Of a DNA stretch of 64,000 nucleotides, positions 1-8,624 are shown one piece after another. The notes beneath the pieces are model-generated. The model worked only from the letters and a program-made list of their open reading frames with translations. It ran no database searches and was not told the DNA's origin. Numbering within the stretch: position 1 is the stretch's first letter; each line of letters starts with the position of its first letter. The position numbers and the translations under genes are program-made. Source of the DNA: Streptomyces melanogenes (GTDB lineage: Bacteria > Actinomycetota > Actinomycetes > Streptomycetales > Streptomycetaceae); assembly GCF_014649795.1 (NCBI RefSeq), contig NZ_BMTS01000019.1, forward strand, positions 62,001-126,000, read 5' to 3'.

Positions 1-666
1 GAAGCGGTTCGCCCGGAATGGTGTGCCGTCGGCCATGGTGCGCCCCTCGTTGAGCTCGGCGATCTCCCGCCACCGCTCGCCGTCGCCCAACTGCTGCTCG
101 GCGATGCCCCACAGGCTCTGCGCGGGCCGCGTCTGTCGCACGGTGTACGTCGTGCTGGCTGCCGCCGTGGCCGCTTCGGGCGTCGTGCCGTCTTCGGTCT
201 GAGTGGCCTGCGGTGCCGGGGTCTGCCCGGGCAGGCGGGCCGCCGTGGCGGTCTGCCCGGTGGGTGGGGTGGAGGCGAGGGCCGCGCTGGTGGGCAGGAG
301 CGCCACGATGCTGCCGATCAGCAGGGCTGCGGCGCGCTGCGAGGCACCCATTCCGCGCGGGACATGCCAGGCACGGCCCCGCACCTGGGCGATGAGTTCG
401 CGTACGGCGCAGAACGTGAACTGCCCCCACCCGGCCCAGCCGGCCGTGACGAGCAGCAGCAGGAACACCGCGCCGGTGTCCTGTCGGTCCAGCAGGTGTA
501 CGACGTCGTCGTGGGTGGCAGCCCAGATGGCCGGGGTGGCCCACGCCAGCAACAGCGGCAGCCCGATGACCGTGGTCACTAGGGCCAGCAGACCCAGCAC
601 GGCCGTGAGGACCCGCACCAGCGTGCGGCCCGGGGATGCGGCGTGCAGGGAGCTGGTGGTGCGCAT
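1..666 (-). CDS. LysM-domain membrane protein, last gene of Tad operon (partial)
   Basis: The gene starts at an ATG that overlaps the stop of the preceding pseudopilin gene (TGATG at 664-668) and runs off the left edge, so the C-terminus is missing. The N-terminal half has two hydrophobic stretches (about residues 15-45 and 60-80), then a third near residues 103-120. A Pro/Thr/Ala-rich linker leads to a LysM-like motif (TYTVRQTRPAQSLWGIAEQQ, then a GDG-ERW-EI-ELN pattern). LysM domains bind peptidoglycan. Genes with this layout commonly close Tad clusters in streptomycetes, so a role in anchoring the apparatus to the wall is inferred. Many such proteins carry a C-terminal SARP/BTAD-like domain; whether this one does cannot be seen. 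Confidence 0.75.
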   Translation of the reverse strand, partial: MRTTSSLHAASPGRTLVRVLTAVLGLLALVTTVIGLPLLLAWATPAIWAATHDDVVHLLDRQDTGAVFLLLLVTAGWAGWGQFTFCAVRELIAQVRGRAWHVPRGMGASQRAAALLIGSIVALLPTSAALASTPPTGQTATAARLPGQTPAPQATQTEDGTTPEAATAAASTTYTVRQTRPAQSLWGIAEQQLGDGERWREIAELNEGRTMADGTPFRANRF

Positions 667-1124
667 CAGTGCCCTGGCCCTTCTGGGGCGGTGACGCCCT
701 GCAGGAGGGTGGCCGTGGCGTGGCCGGTCACCGGCAGAGAGCCGATGCCCACCGCGGCGAGGAATTTCGTGGGGCAGGAGGCGGTGATCGTGACGGTGAG
801 CGTCTTGCCGTCGCCGGACACGGTGGCCGTTCCGTTGGCACCGGCGGAGCGCAGGTACGCCTGGGCTGCCGCCTGTGCAGCCTGCGGTTCCACGACGGTC
901 GCTGTCCCGCTGATCGCGGCGGCGGGGCTCAGGGCTTGCCCGCCCGCCCGGGCGGCTTCGCCGGCGAGGTAGTCGGCGCGTTCGGTTGCCCGCATCGTGC
1001 TGCCGCCGTCAACGGCGACGCCGATGATGCCGATCAGCGCGGTGACGCACACGGCGACGAATACGCTGACGCCACCCCGGTCGTCCCGTCGTGCGCGGCG
1101 CAGGCACCTGTGAGGGAAGTGCAT
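666..1124 (-). CDS. TadG/TadE-like pseudopilin (Flp pilus assembly)
   Basis: This 152-residue protein starts at ATG 1124, overlapping the stop of the gene before it in a TGATG. A short basic leader ending in RRDDRGGVSVFVAV leads into one hydrophobic helix (about residues 20-40). That is the TadE/TadG pattern, in which the residue before the helix lies at the prepilin-peptidase cleavage site. The rest is a small, Ala/Thr-rich extracellular domain. It probably joins the minor-pilin complex of the Tad machine encoded upstream. The assignment rests on leader architecture and operon position, because these proteins are very divergent. Confidence 0.78.
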   Translation of the reverse strand: MHFPHRCLRRARRDDRGGVSVFVAVCVTALIGIIGVAVDGGSTMRATERADYLAGEAARAGGQALSPAAAISGTATVVEPQAAQAAAQAYLRSAGANGTATVSGDGKTLTVTITASCPTKFLAAVGIGSLPVTGHATATLLQGVTAPEGPGH

Positions 1125-1648
1125 CAGGCACCCCGTGTCGAAACAGCCGTGGGTTCGGCGGCAGCCGTGACTTGGGGATGGGGGAGGCCCAGGGCTCTTT
1201 GCCGGTACTGGTCCACTACCGAGGTCGCCGTCGCGGTGAGTGTTTTGGCTCCTGGCAGGCCCGGCAGCAGGAGGTCGGCCAGGGGGACCGTGCAGGTCAC
1301 GGTGACCGTGACGGTGCCGACCTGCCCGACGGGCACGCGCAGACCGCCGGTGTCGATGCTGACGCTGGTCGATGCGCACGCGATGCCCTGGTCCTGCAAG
1401 GACTCATCAGCCGCCGACCGTGCGGCACTTAGGGCCGCTGCGGCGGTGCGGTGGATCGAGGCTTCGCGCGCCGCATCCTGGGCCGCCGCGTCGATCTTCG
1501 CGCCGGAGGTGACGATCCGGCCGCCGGCGAGCGCCAGACACACGAACATGATCAATGCGGGGAGGATGATGGTCGCCTCGATCGCGGCGCTGCCCTCGTC
1601 ACCATGTCGTGTGCGGGCCCATTGGGCTGCGCATCGCGCCTGTTTCAC
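1124..1648 (-). CDS. TadE-family pseudopilin
   Basis: This is a 174-residue protein. The leader ends HGDEGSAAIEATIILPALIM, where a Gly-x-Glu-like processing region is followed by a hydrophobic helix (residues about 19-42). This is the typical TadE signature, with an acidic residue early in the helix. The start ATG overlaps the upstream stop by 4 bp (ATGA, 1645-1648) and the stop overlaps the next start. The extracellular part has two cysteines that may form a disulphide, and a Thr/Val-rich beta region. It is likely a minor pilin of the Tad apparatus. Confidence 0.82.
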   Translation of the reverse strand: MKQARCAAQWARTRHGDEGSAAIEATIILPALIMFVCLALAGGRIVTSGAKIDAAAQDAAREASIHRTAAAALSAARSAADESLQDQGIACASTSVSIDTGGLRVPVGQVGTVTVTVTCTVPLADLLLPGLPGAKTLTATATSVVDQYRQRALGLPHPQVTAAAEPTAVSTRGA

Positions 1649-2067
1649 GGCCTTGCCACCCAGCGTTCCAGGGGCCCGGACGCTGACTGGGTCACCCGCA
1701 GACCCGGCACACCCGGCAGGATCGACGGGGCTGTGCCCGAAACCCGCACCCGCACACGCTGCCCGTCGGTGCTGGCTGCGACGCTGTAGCGGTGCAGGCT
1801 GTCCCCGGCGGTACGCGCCAGCACGTTGCGTGCCTGGGCCGCACCCTCGGCGGGGGTGGAGTGGTAGGCGCGGGCGGTGGTGAGGCCTTCACGGGCCGCG
1901 GTCAGGGCGATCTGGCGGGCGTAGTACCACAGGGAGGCCTGGATGACGGTGACCGTGGCGAGCAGCACGAACGGGAAGATGATCGCCATCTGAATGGCGG
2001 TATCGCCGTGGTCATCGCGCCATCGTCGCTTGTGCCGTCCGTTGGTCAGTTGCCTCGAGGGAGTCAT
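1645..2067 (-). CDS. TadE-family pseudopilin
   Basis: The 140-residue protein starts at ATG 2067, which overlaps the stop of the pilin-like gene (TGATG), so the upstream in-frame extension is not used. A basic leader (RHKRRWRDDHGDTAIQMAII) precedes a hydrophobic helix at about residues 24-47. The remainder is a small soluble domain with Arg/Val-rich strands. It is the first of three consecutive TadE/TadG-like genes. In Tad systems these minor pilins form a priming complex for pilus assembly. Confidence 0.8.
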   Translation of the reverse strand: MTPSRQLTNGRHKRRWRDDHGDTAIQMAIIFPFVLLATVTVIQASLWYYARQIALTAAREGLTTARAYHSTPAEGAAQARNVLARTAGDSLHRYSVAASTDGQRVRVRVSGTAPSILPGVPGLRVTQSASGPLERWVARP

Positions 2068-2282
2068 CACAGGCCGAGGACGTGGCCGTTGTATTTGGCG
2101 ATGACGATGGCCATGGATCCGGAGATCAGGATGGCGCCGAGGATGGCGGAGCCCCAGATGATGGCGGTGGTGATGGAGATGTCGCCCTGGTCGGGCCGGC
2201 GGGCAGCCTTGCGAAGGCTTGCTCGAACGCGCGTGGTCAGCTGGAGCACAGCACGGCGGGTGCGGGCTGCGATGTGCGTCAT
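2067..2282 (-). CDS. Flp-like small pilin candidate
   Basis: This 71-residue protein has a strongly basic N-terminal half (residues 1-32) and then one hydrophobic helix (GDISITTAIIWGSAILGAIL onward). Size, single helix and position directly after tadC fit a Flp/Fap major pilin or a short TadE-like pilin. It lacks the usual Glu-Tyr pair after the cleavage site, so its processing by a TadV-type peptidase is uncertain. The ATG is at 2282, 45 bp after the tadC stop. This is the only clear gap inside the run of structural genes, possibly giving the pilin separate translation control. Confidence 0.65.
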   Translation of the reverse strand: MTHIAARTRRAVLQLTTRVRASLRKAARRPDQGDISITTAIIWGSAILGAILISGSMAIVIAKYNGHVLGL

Positions 2283-2327
2283 GTGCTTGCCTTTCGTTGT
2301 GGAGCGTTTGGCGAGGCGGCGGTCGTT

Positions 2328-3212
2328 TTAGACGGTCAGCATGCGTATGACGGCGGGGAAGGCCATCAGGAGCATCATCAGGACGGCCAGGAGGGCTCCA
2401 GGCGCGGTCATCGATTCGCTGGCCGCGTTCGCCTCGGCGGCCTGATCGGCGAGCAGTTCGGCGTCGAGGGCGGCGGTGCGGGCACGCAGCGCCTTGTAGA
2501 CGGCGGCGCCGTCGGTAGCTGAGCCGCGCATGATGTCGGCGACGTCGTCCAGGACGGGCAGGCCGTACTGGACGGACAGGTCCGCGAGTGCTTGGTAGGG
2601 CGGGATTTTCTCCAGTCGGGCCCGGCGCAGCGCGCCCTGCAGATACAGGAAGGGCCACCCTTCACCAACTTGGGCGGCTTTCTCCAGGGCTTCGGCGGGG
2701 CCGGCGTCGGCGGCCCGCTTGAGCGCGACCAGGTCCAGGTAGGCGGACAGGGCGTGGGCGAATTGGTCGCGTGCCCGCTTGGCCTGGTCGCGTACGGCGA
2801 GATCGGGGATAAGGAACAGCACGCCTGCGACGAGAAGCCCAGCACCCGTGGGTACGTAGAAGGGCAGGCCCACACCGGCGATGGTCCACGGAATCGCGGC
2901 GATTGGCGGGCCGAGCAGGCCGAAGGCGGCGAGCGCGGTCTTCTTGAGCATGAACTGGCCCGGCCCCTGCCCGAGCAGAGCCAGGTCCGTGGTGGGCACC
3001 CGCACGCCCGGCAGCCGCCCCACGCGGGCCAGCAGCCACCGGCCCCACCTCTCCTCGCGGTCCAGATCCGGTTCGGGCGCCCTCAGGTCCGCCGGGGCGC
3101 TGCGTTCAAGGGCTGTGGCCAGCGCGGGCTGGGGTGTGAGGAGTTCGCGGATCAGGAGGGCGAGTCCGGTGCCGGCCGTGGCACCGGTCATCACGACGGG
3201 CAGCAGGTTCAC
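2328..3212 (-). CDS. tadC: TadC-like type II secretion F-domain membrane protein
   Basis: The protein is 294 residues long. It begins at GTG 3212, whose last three bases start the tadB stop (GTGA overlap), which excludes the longer upstream reading. It has an N-terminal helix, a cytoplasmic stretch, two adjacent hydrophobic segments (about residues 95-150), a helical T2SSF-like domain (VRDQAKRARDQFAHALSAYL) and a C-terminal hydrophobic helix. TadB and TadC form the inner-membrane platform on which the TadA ATPase acts. Length and topology match the family. Confidence 0.9.
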   Translation of the reverse strand: MNLLPVVMTGATAGTGLALLIRELLTPQPALATALERSAPADLRAPEPDLDREERWGRWLLARVGRLPGVRVPTTDLALLGQGPGQFMLKKTALAAFGLLGPPIAAIPWTIAGVGLPFYVPTGAGLLVAGVLFLIPDLAVRDQAKRARDQFAHALSAYLDLVALKRAADAGPAEALEKAAQVGEGWPFLYLQGALRRARLEKIPPYQALADLSVQYGLPVLDDVADIMRGSATDGAAVYKALRARTAALDAELLADQAAEANAASESMTAPGALLAVLMMLLMAFPAVIRMLTV

Positions 3213-4156
3213 AAGGCGGCTCCTTGCGGCGTGTGAGCGGCCACCGGTAATTCCGGTGCGGGTATCGGCAGCCGGACAGTGCTGGCTGGGTCGGTGACCA
3301 GGAAGCGGGGGATGCGTCGGAAGGAGCCGAGCTGCCGCATCAGGGTCAGCACGCCGACGAGCCCGCACGTCAGGAGGGCGAGGACGAGCTGCCCCAGCAA
3401 GGTGGAGTACGGGCGGGTGTAGGACGGCACGAAGAACCCGCTCACCACGACGGCGATGGTGATGAGAGTCATCCATCGCACGGTGGTGCGGGGTTTGGCC
3501 CGGTCCGCCTCGATGGAGCGTTTTTTCGCGACTTCTTCGCGGACGGTTGCCGACAGGTCCTCCAGGGCCTGTGCCAGGCCCGGTCCGCGGTCGTCGGCTG
3601 CCAGGATGAGCGCGGCACTGACCTTGTCCGCGGTGACATCGTCCAGTTCATCGGCGAACGCACGCAGCGCTCCCTGGGGCCGCCAGCCCAGCCGCAGCCG
3701 GTCGGACAGGGTGACGATCTGCGGGGCGAGCTCGCCGGGTGCCCCCTGACGGCTGGTGATCATCGCCTGTTCCAGGCCCATGCCGAGGCGGAGCAGACCG
3801 GCCAGGCGCTGGGTCCACTCGCTCAGGCCTTCGAGGCGGCCGATGTGCTCCTTGGCCATCCGTGCCGGGGTGATCAGCCAGGGCACGCCGATGACGGCCG
3901 CGCCCAGCAGCGCACCGCCGACAAGATTCCCGCTGATCAGCCACACGGCCACGCAGATCACACCCCCTGCGGCCATCACGCTGCGCCGGCGCAGCCGGGC
4001 GCCCGCGCCCCGAGGGCGCCCACCGCGCAGCGCCGCCTGCCAGCGCAGGCGCAGCGGGGCCCGGCGCGGCGCTGTGGTGCCTACGGCACCCGCCACGACA
4101 CCGAGCAGCCCGCTGGTGAGCGCCATGCCGCCGAGCAGGGCGCACAATAAGGTCAT
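3209..4156 (-). CDS. tadB: TadB-like type II secretion F-domain membrane protein
   Basis: This 315-residue protein starts at ATG 4156, overlapping the tadA stop by 4 bp (ATGA); the longer in-frame extension has no support. It shows an N-terminal helix, a paired hydrophobic region (AAGGVICVAVWLISGN and following), the T2SSF helical domain with a Leu-rich LGMGLEQAMITSRQG segment, and two C-terminal membrane helices. It is the partner of TadC in the inner-membrane platform of the Tad pilus. It shares the usual tadA-tadB-tadC order. Confidence 0.9.
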   Translation of the reverse strand: MTLLCALLGGMALTSGLLGVVAGAVGTTAPRRAPLRLRWQAALRGGRPRGAGARLRRRSVMAAGGVICVAVWLISGNLVGGALLGAAVIGVPWLITPARMAKEHIGRLEGLSEWTQRLAGLLRLGMGLEQAMITSRQGAPGELAPQIVTLSDRLRLGWRPQGALRAFADELDDVTADKVSAALILAADDRGPGLAQALEDLSATVREEVAKKRSIEADRAKPRTTVRWMTLITIAVVVSGFFVPSYTRPYSTLLGQLVLALLTCGLVGVLTLMRQLGSFRRIPRFLVTDPASTVRLPIPAPELPVAAHTPQGAAL

Positions 4157-5640
4157 CGGCCCGCCCCCATCGTCAGGGATAGCGGCTGTGTCCAGGCCCC
4201 GTAGGGCTGTTGCAGCAGAGCGGAGTCGAAGCCGGCGCGGCGCAGGTCGTCGATACACGCCGGTGCCATCCGCGGCACGGCCCGTAGCTCGCCCCACTCG
4301 CGGCCGGGGGAGAAGACCTCATTGGTGGCCGGGCGCCCGCTCTCACCGATCCCGGTCACCTCCAGGACGTGGGAGACGTAGCGGTGACGGTGGCCGCCGA
4401 TCTGCGTCTCGTCCGTCATGTCGATGAACACCACGAAATCCAGCCCGTTGGCAATCTGCCGGTAGGCGAGCTGCTCGGAGAGCGTGCCCTGGGCGAGCGC
4501 ATACAGCTCGGCGATCCGGTCGAAGACGACGTCGGGGCGCCGGGCGTGGATGGTGCACAGGTTGCCGCCCGACCCGTTCGTCAGCGCCTGCATCATCGCG
4601 ACGATCTCCGGTCCGCGGACCTCGCCGACCACGATCCGCTCCAGCGACATCCGCAGCGCCGGATGCATCAAGTCCAGCAGCGTGACCTCACCGGCGCCGC
4701 GCCCGCTGCCGTCCTTCTCCCCGTTGGACTCGCGGCCCACCAGGGACACCACCTGCGTGTGGTAGCCGGTGGCGTGGGCGAACAGCTCGTCCTCGCTCTG
4801 GATGGTGGCGAAGCGGCAGTGCGGGTCGAACTCCCTGAGCAGCGCCCGCAGCAGCGTGGTCTTCCCGGCCTTCTGCTTCCCCGCGATCATCAGGTTCTTC
4901 CCGGCCCGTACGGCGGCGCCGAGGAAGTCACGCAGGACCGTATCAAGGGTGCCCATGCGCACCAGGTCGTCGAGATCCGCGTGGGAGACCCGGTGGCGGC
5001 GGATGACCGCGTACGTCATCGGCCCCAGCCCCGTGATGGCCTGCAGGCGCGAGCCGTCCCCCAAGGACAGAGCCAGCGTCGGGCTGGCGGTGGAGATGGT
5101 GCGCTCGCTGTGCCCGGAGCCGCGGGCCAGCTCCCGCAAGAGCTCCAGCAGTTCCTCCTCCGAGTCCGCGACCGGCCCCACCCGGCGCCGCTCGCCGGCG
5201 CCATAGTCCAGCCACACCTCGCCGGGGCCCTGGATGAGGATGTCCTCGACCCGGTCATCGTCCAGATACGGCTGCAAACGGCCCGCGCGGAACAGCAGGT
5301 CGTACACCGCGCGCCGCAGCGCCTCGTCCTGCGGGGGCGTCATCGCCTTGGCGTCCGACCACAGCGCGACGGCCTCGGCGATCCACTGCAGGCAGCGCTG
5401 TTCCTCACTGGCCCGGTCCATACCGGGCCGCACCTTGAGGAGTTCCTCTCGCTGCTTGGCCACCTGGGACCCGATCTCCCGGACCACCCGGTAGTCGACC
5501 GAGACGGCGGGGACCGCCGCTCCGGACCGTCGGGTGCCTGAGGCGGCGCCCGTGAGCGTGGGCGTGCCGTTGGTCTGGCGTGTGTGTTCCTGGGGCGGCG
5601 GTGCCACGGTGGGGTCGGGGTGCAGGGGCCTAGCGTGCAT
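4153..5640 (-). CDS. tadA: TadA/CpaF-type secretion ATPase
   Basis: This 495-residue hexameric ATPase powers Tad pilus assembly. The Walker A motif is GKQKAGKT (residues 254-261). An Asp-box-like acidic stretch (QSEDELF, about 281-287), Walker B with its glutamate (LERIVVGEVRGPE, 333-345) and the His box (CTIHARRP, 362-369) all follow in the family order. Residues 1-45 are a Pro/Thr-rich, poorly conserved extension. The start at ATG 5640 overlaps the end of the CpaE-like gene by 11 bp. A shorter start is possible but would leave no better ribosome site. Confidence 0.95.
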   Translation of the reverse strand: MHARPLHPDPTVAPPPQEHTRQTNGTPTLTGAASGTRRSGAAVPAVSVDYRVVREIGSQVAKQREELLKVRPGMDRASEEQRCLQWIAEAVALWSDAKAMTPPQDEALRRAVYDLLFRAGRLQPYLDDDRVEDILIQGPGEVWLDYGAGERRRVGPVADSEEELLELLRELARGSGHSERTISTASPTLALSLGDGSRLQAITGLGPMTYAVIRRHRVSHADLDDLVRMGTLDTVLRDFLGAAVRAGKNLMIAGKQKAGKTTLLRALLREFDPHCRFATIQSEDELFAHATGYHTQVVSLVGRESNGEKDGSGRGAGEVTLLDLMHPALRMSLERIVVGEVRGPEIVAMMQALTNGSGGNLCTIHARRPDVVFDRIAELYALAQGTLSEQLAYRQIANGLDFVVFIDMTDETQIGGHRHRYVSHVLEVTGIGESGRPATNEVFSPGREWGELRAVPRMAPACIDDLRRAGFDSALLQQPYGAWTQPLSLTMGAGR

Positions 5641-6457
5641 GGGGTGTCTCCCCGTCCGTTGCGCGCGGATCGTGTGGATGCAGGCGCTCCCGGCGCAGGG
5701 CGGCCCGCTGGATGAGTACCTGGCTGGTGGTGCGGGCGGCCTTCATGAGCGCCGTGCTGGTGAACCGGCGGGGAGCTTCGGTGCCGTCGGACAGCACGCG
5801 GGCCTCGTCCGGTGCGTAGGGCAGGGTGGCGGTCACCGGCACCTGTAGCACGCGCCGTACCTCACCCGCCGGATACGGCCCCTCGTCAATCAGAAGGACA
5901 CTGACGTCACCGAGGCGTTCGTGCAGGGCGCGCACCCGACTTTGGGCTGCGTGCAGACCGCGCAGGGTGTTGCGGGCCACCACGACCGTGGCATCCGCCT
6001 GTTCGGCCAGCACCCCGCTCGGCCCGTACGCGCCGCGTCGGCCGAGGTCGATGAGCACGTCGTGGCCGCTCATGGTGTCGATGCCCCGGAACATCTCAGC
6101 CAGGATCGTCCACACCGGCCTGAGGCTCGCGGCGTGCGCGGGGTCGGTGATGCCGGGCAGCAGCAGCCTCTCGCGCGGCGACTCCCGCTGGCCGTCTGTG
6201 CGGCTCAGGTCGATGAGCTGGCGCCAGAAGGCGTCGCTGAACTCTCCTGTGCGGGCGGCCACCGAGAGATTGCGCAGCCCGTAGCGGTCGCCGAGCGTGC
6301 CCTGCAGCAGGCCGTGTGCCGCGGCGCCGCCGTCCGGGTCGCACTCCGCCAGGATCATCCGCCGGCCCGTCTTGAGCGGCCACGCCAGCAGCAGGGCCAG
6401 GCCGGTCGTGGTCACGCCGGGCGCCCCGCTGCAGCCCGCGAGGGCGATCACCGCCAT
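5630..6457 (-). CDS. CpaE/TadZ-like MinD-family localisation protein
   Basis: This 275-residue protein starts at ATG 6457, overlapping the stop of the SAF gene (TGATG). The N-terminus MAVIALAGCSGAPGVTTTGL has the shape of a deviant MinD/ParA P-loop, but the two signature lysines are absent (PGVTTT in place of VGKTT). ECDPDGG matches the Walker A-prime aspartate region, and a DVLIDLGRRG stretch resembles the switch II/Walker B region. CpaE/TadZ proteins position Tad machines at the membrane. The missing lysines suggest weak or absent ATP hydrolysis, which is an inference. Confidence 0.78.
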   Translation of the reverse strand: MAVIALAGCSGAPGVTTTGLALLLAWPLKTGRRMILAECDPDGGAAAHGLLQGTLGDRYGLRNLSVAARTGEFSDAFWRQLIDLSRTDGQRESPRERLLLPGITDPAHAASLRPVWTILAEMFRGIDTMSGHDVLIDLGRRGAYGPSGVLAEQADATVVVARNTLRGLHAAQSRVRALHERLGDVSVLLIDEGPYPAGEVRRVLQVPVTATLPYAPDEARVLSDGTEAPRRFTSTALMKAARTTSQVLIQRAALRRERLHPHDPRATDGETPHAR

Positions 6458-7164
6458 CACGGACCCTCCAAAGCGGCCAGCACCAGGCGCAGGGTGCCGG
6501 CCGCCTCCCACGCGGCGGCCGTGGGGCCGTCGGTCGCGGCGGTGGCCACGTCCACGACCACGATCCCCGTGCCGGGTGCCGCGCCCGAGGCTTTCACGAT
6601 GCGGCCCACAAGGGTCTTGGGGGACGCCTCCGGCGCCTTGCCCGCATCGGCGCTGCCTGGGGCCGGGACGTGCACCAGCTGCACCCTCTGGCCCGCCGCC
6701 AACCCCGTGGCGGGGATCTGCTTGGGCTCCAAACCGACCGGCACCACCTGCTCGCCGGGCTTCACCAGCAGGTCCTTCGTCACCTGGGTGGGGGCGAGCA
6801 GGGAGCCGGGCTTCAGTTCCACGGCGGCCCGCTGGCCCACCACCGACGCCAGGTTGTCGGCGCGCACCGCCTTGACAGCCGGGTCCAGGGCAAGAGACGC
6901 CCGGCCCAGGTCGTGCTGGCTCAGGACCTGGCCGACCTGGACGTCACGGACCACGGTCACCACCTGCGTGCGGTGGCCGACCTGGAGCACAAGGACCGCA
7001 ACTCCGGTGCCTCCGGCGGCGATCAGCGCCAGGGACAGGGCGATGACGCCGGGGCGCCGCCTGCGCGCCGAGACCCGGGGCGGAGCCACCGGTCCGCCGA
7101 CAGCGTGCTGCTGGGGGATACCGTTCGCGCCTGCGGTGCCGGGATACTGCGGGATCTTGCTCAC
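6457..7164 (-). CDS. SAF-domain protein, CpaB/RcpC-like
   Basis: This 235-residue protein has a Pro/Gly-rich N-terminus, one transmembrane helix (about residues 38-62) and a SAF-type domain (VVRDVQVGQVLSQHDLG and following). The second half includes the typical VPVGLEPKQIPATGLAAGQR stretch of CpaB/RcpC. In Gram-negative Tad systems CpaB stabilises the outer-membrane channel. In a Gram-positive host a wall-side assembly role is more likely, which is inference. It follows the secreted protein gene by 21 bp and overlaps the CpaE-like gene. Confidence 0.85.
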   Translation of the reverse strand: MSKIPQYPGTAGANGIPQQHAVGGPVAPPRVSARRRRPGVIALSLALIAAGGTGVAVLVLQVGHRTQVVTVVRDVQVGQVLSQHDLGRASLALDPAVKAVRADNLASVVGQRAAVELKPGSLLAPTQVTKDLLVKPGEQVVPVGLEPKQIPATGLAAGQRVQLVHVPAPGSADAGKAPEASPKTLVGRIVKASGAAPGTGIVVVDVATAATDGPTAAAWEAAGTLRLVLAALEGP

Positions 7165-7185
7165 CGTTGTCTCCTTCCGGCGGCG

Positions 7186-8070
7186 CTATCGGACGACTTG
7201 GACTTCGCCGACGGCGACCGCAACGACGCTGTGGCGGACTTCCGTGAGCTGGCCGGCCTGTCCGCCGCCCTGCCAGGCGATCGCCCACGTCGACGTCGCG
7301 GTCACCGGAAATCTGCCACCGTGGGCATCGGCCGAGGTGGTGGTGTACAGGTGCCCACAGGTCGGAGACGGGGCCATGGCCTCGGAGGAGGTGTACGGGG
7401 TCCCGGGCCCAGAGCAGGTCACGGCGACGCCGTCGCCCATCGACCACACGATCTTCGACACCTTTGCGGTCGCGGTGACGGTGATCCCGCCCGCCGACGC
7501 CGACGCGGTATTCGGCCCGTAGGTAGTGGGACTCTGGTGGACCCACAACCACATCGGGACACCCACGGTGTAGCGTCCGCCCGCCCTCGGGCTGGCGATG
7601 TCCGGTCCCAGTAGCGTCATGGAGTCGACCGCGCGCTGGGCCAGCTCCCGCGGATCGACCTGCGGCACGGGTGGCTGCCCCTGCGGCACGACGACGAAGC
7701 CGTCGGGGTTGTCCAGGCCACCGTCCGAGCACGACATGAAGTACATGTCGAACTTCGTAGGGTCCTTGCCCTCCCAGGCCGGGTGCGCGGGCGGAGGCTC
7801 CGGCTCGACCTTGGTGTACTGGCACTTCAGCCTGCTGCCGCTGGCACTGCTGCCGCTCGACCCACCCGCCTGCCCCGTCGTGCCGCCGGTCTTGCCGCCG
7901 ACGCTAACGCCGACACAGAACTTGACGGACTGACAGGTCCCGGCACGCACATTCGGATCGTGATCGGCGTGCGCGACCGAGGCCGAAGCCAGGACTAAGG
8001 CCCCGGTGGCGGCGGCGAGGCGCCCTGCTAACAGGACTGCTCTTGAGCGGTCAGCTTGGTGACCATCCAC
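7186..8070 (-). CDS. Secreted protein of the Tad operon, with a TTA codon
   Basis: The chosen start is GTG 8070, preceded by GGGGGA about 6 bases upstream; it overlaps the end of the lipoprotein gene by 43 bp. The 294-residue product has a signal peptide ending near ASASVAHA, a Ser/Gly-rich segment and a beta-rich domain with paired cysteines (for example CQYTK, MSCSDGG, TCSGPG, PTCGHLY). I do not recognise the fold. Codon 14 is a rare TTA leucine (8029-8031), which in Streptomyces makes translation depend on the bldA tRNA, so the operon may be tied to development. A surface or assembly role is inferred from its position. Confidence 0.75.
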   Translation of the reverse strand: MDGHQADRSRAVLLAGRLAAATGALVLASASVAHADHDPNVRAGTCQSVKFCVGVSVGGKTGGTTGQAGGSSGSSASGSRLKCQYTKVEPEPPPAHPAWEGKDPTKFDMYFMSCSDGGLDNPDGFVVVPQGQPPVPQVDPRELAQRAVDSMTLLGPDIASPRAGGRYTVGVPMWLWVHQSPTTYGPNTASASAGGITVTATAKVSKIVWSMGDGVAVTCSGPGTPYTSSEAMAPSPTCGHLYTTTSADAHGGRFPVTATSTWAIAWQGGGQAGQLTEVRHSVVAVAVGEVQVVR

Positions 8071-8624
8071 ATTGTCCCCCACTGTTCCAGCGTTGCCGTG
8101 CTGACGTAGGTGATGAGCCGCGTCGTGGGCAGCGGCACCTTCCGCTTCGAGGCCTTGTCGACCAGCGTCCAGTTCGTCGTGTCGACACAGTCGACGACCG
8201 TCGCCGTGGGGACTCTGCCGTGGGTCACGGTGACGACCCTCGGACGGATCACCGGCCTGCCGGTGGTCACCTGCCCGGCCTTCCGCATGGCCACCAGGTC
8301 GCTCTCGACGTCGGCCAGCGCCTTGAAGGTGGTGTTCTTCTGAAGGTTGGTTCCCGCGGAAGAGGCCTTGCTGTAGGCCTCGGTCTGCGCGTCCCAAGAG
8401 CCGGTGTATGCCGCGATGATGGCCGCGTCTGCGGCGTCAGCGGTGGAACTGGCAGAGCGCGAGACAGCCGTGTGGGTGGGGCTGGGTTTGGACGATGCGG
8501 GGGAGTCGCTGCCGCTGCATCCGGCCAGTGCCGACAGGCTCCCGGCAAGGAGCACTGCGGCGGCGTGTCTTCGGGTGCGAGCAGCGATGGCGTGTGCGGA
8601 TAAGGGGTGTTGTGGAGCTGTCAC
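8028..8624 (-). CDS. Lipoprotein, first gene of the Tad operon
   Basis: The start is GTG 8624, with GGGGAG lying 8-13 bases upstream. The 198-residue product has a basic N-terminus, a hydrophobic stretch and a lipobox ending LSALAGC, then a Ser/Thr/Pro linker and a compact domain (AAIIAAYTGSWDAQTEAYSK to the C-terminus). A Cys-Val-Asp-Thr-Thr-Asn-Trp motif and a C-terminal cysteine stand out. The pattern resembles small streptomycete lipoproteins of unknown function that often sit beside Tad genes. A broken paralogue lies at 21018-21535. Confidence 0.8.
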   Translation of the reverse strand: MTAPQHPLSAHAIAARTRRHAAAVLLAGSLSALAGCSGSDSPASSKPSPTHTAVSRSASSTADAADAAIIAAYTGSWDAQTEAYSKASSAGTNLQKNTTFKALADVESDLVAMRKAGQVTTGRPVIRPRVVTVTHGRVPTATVVDCVDTTNWTLVDKASKRKVPLPTTRLITYVSTATLEQWGTMWMVTKLTAQEQSC

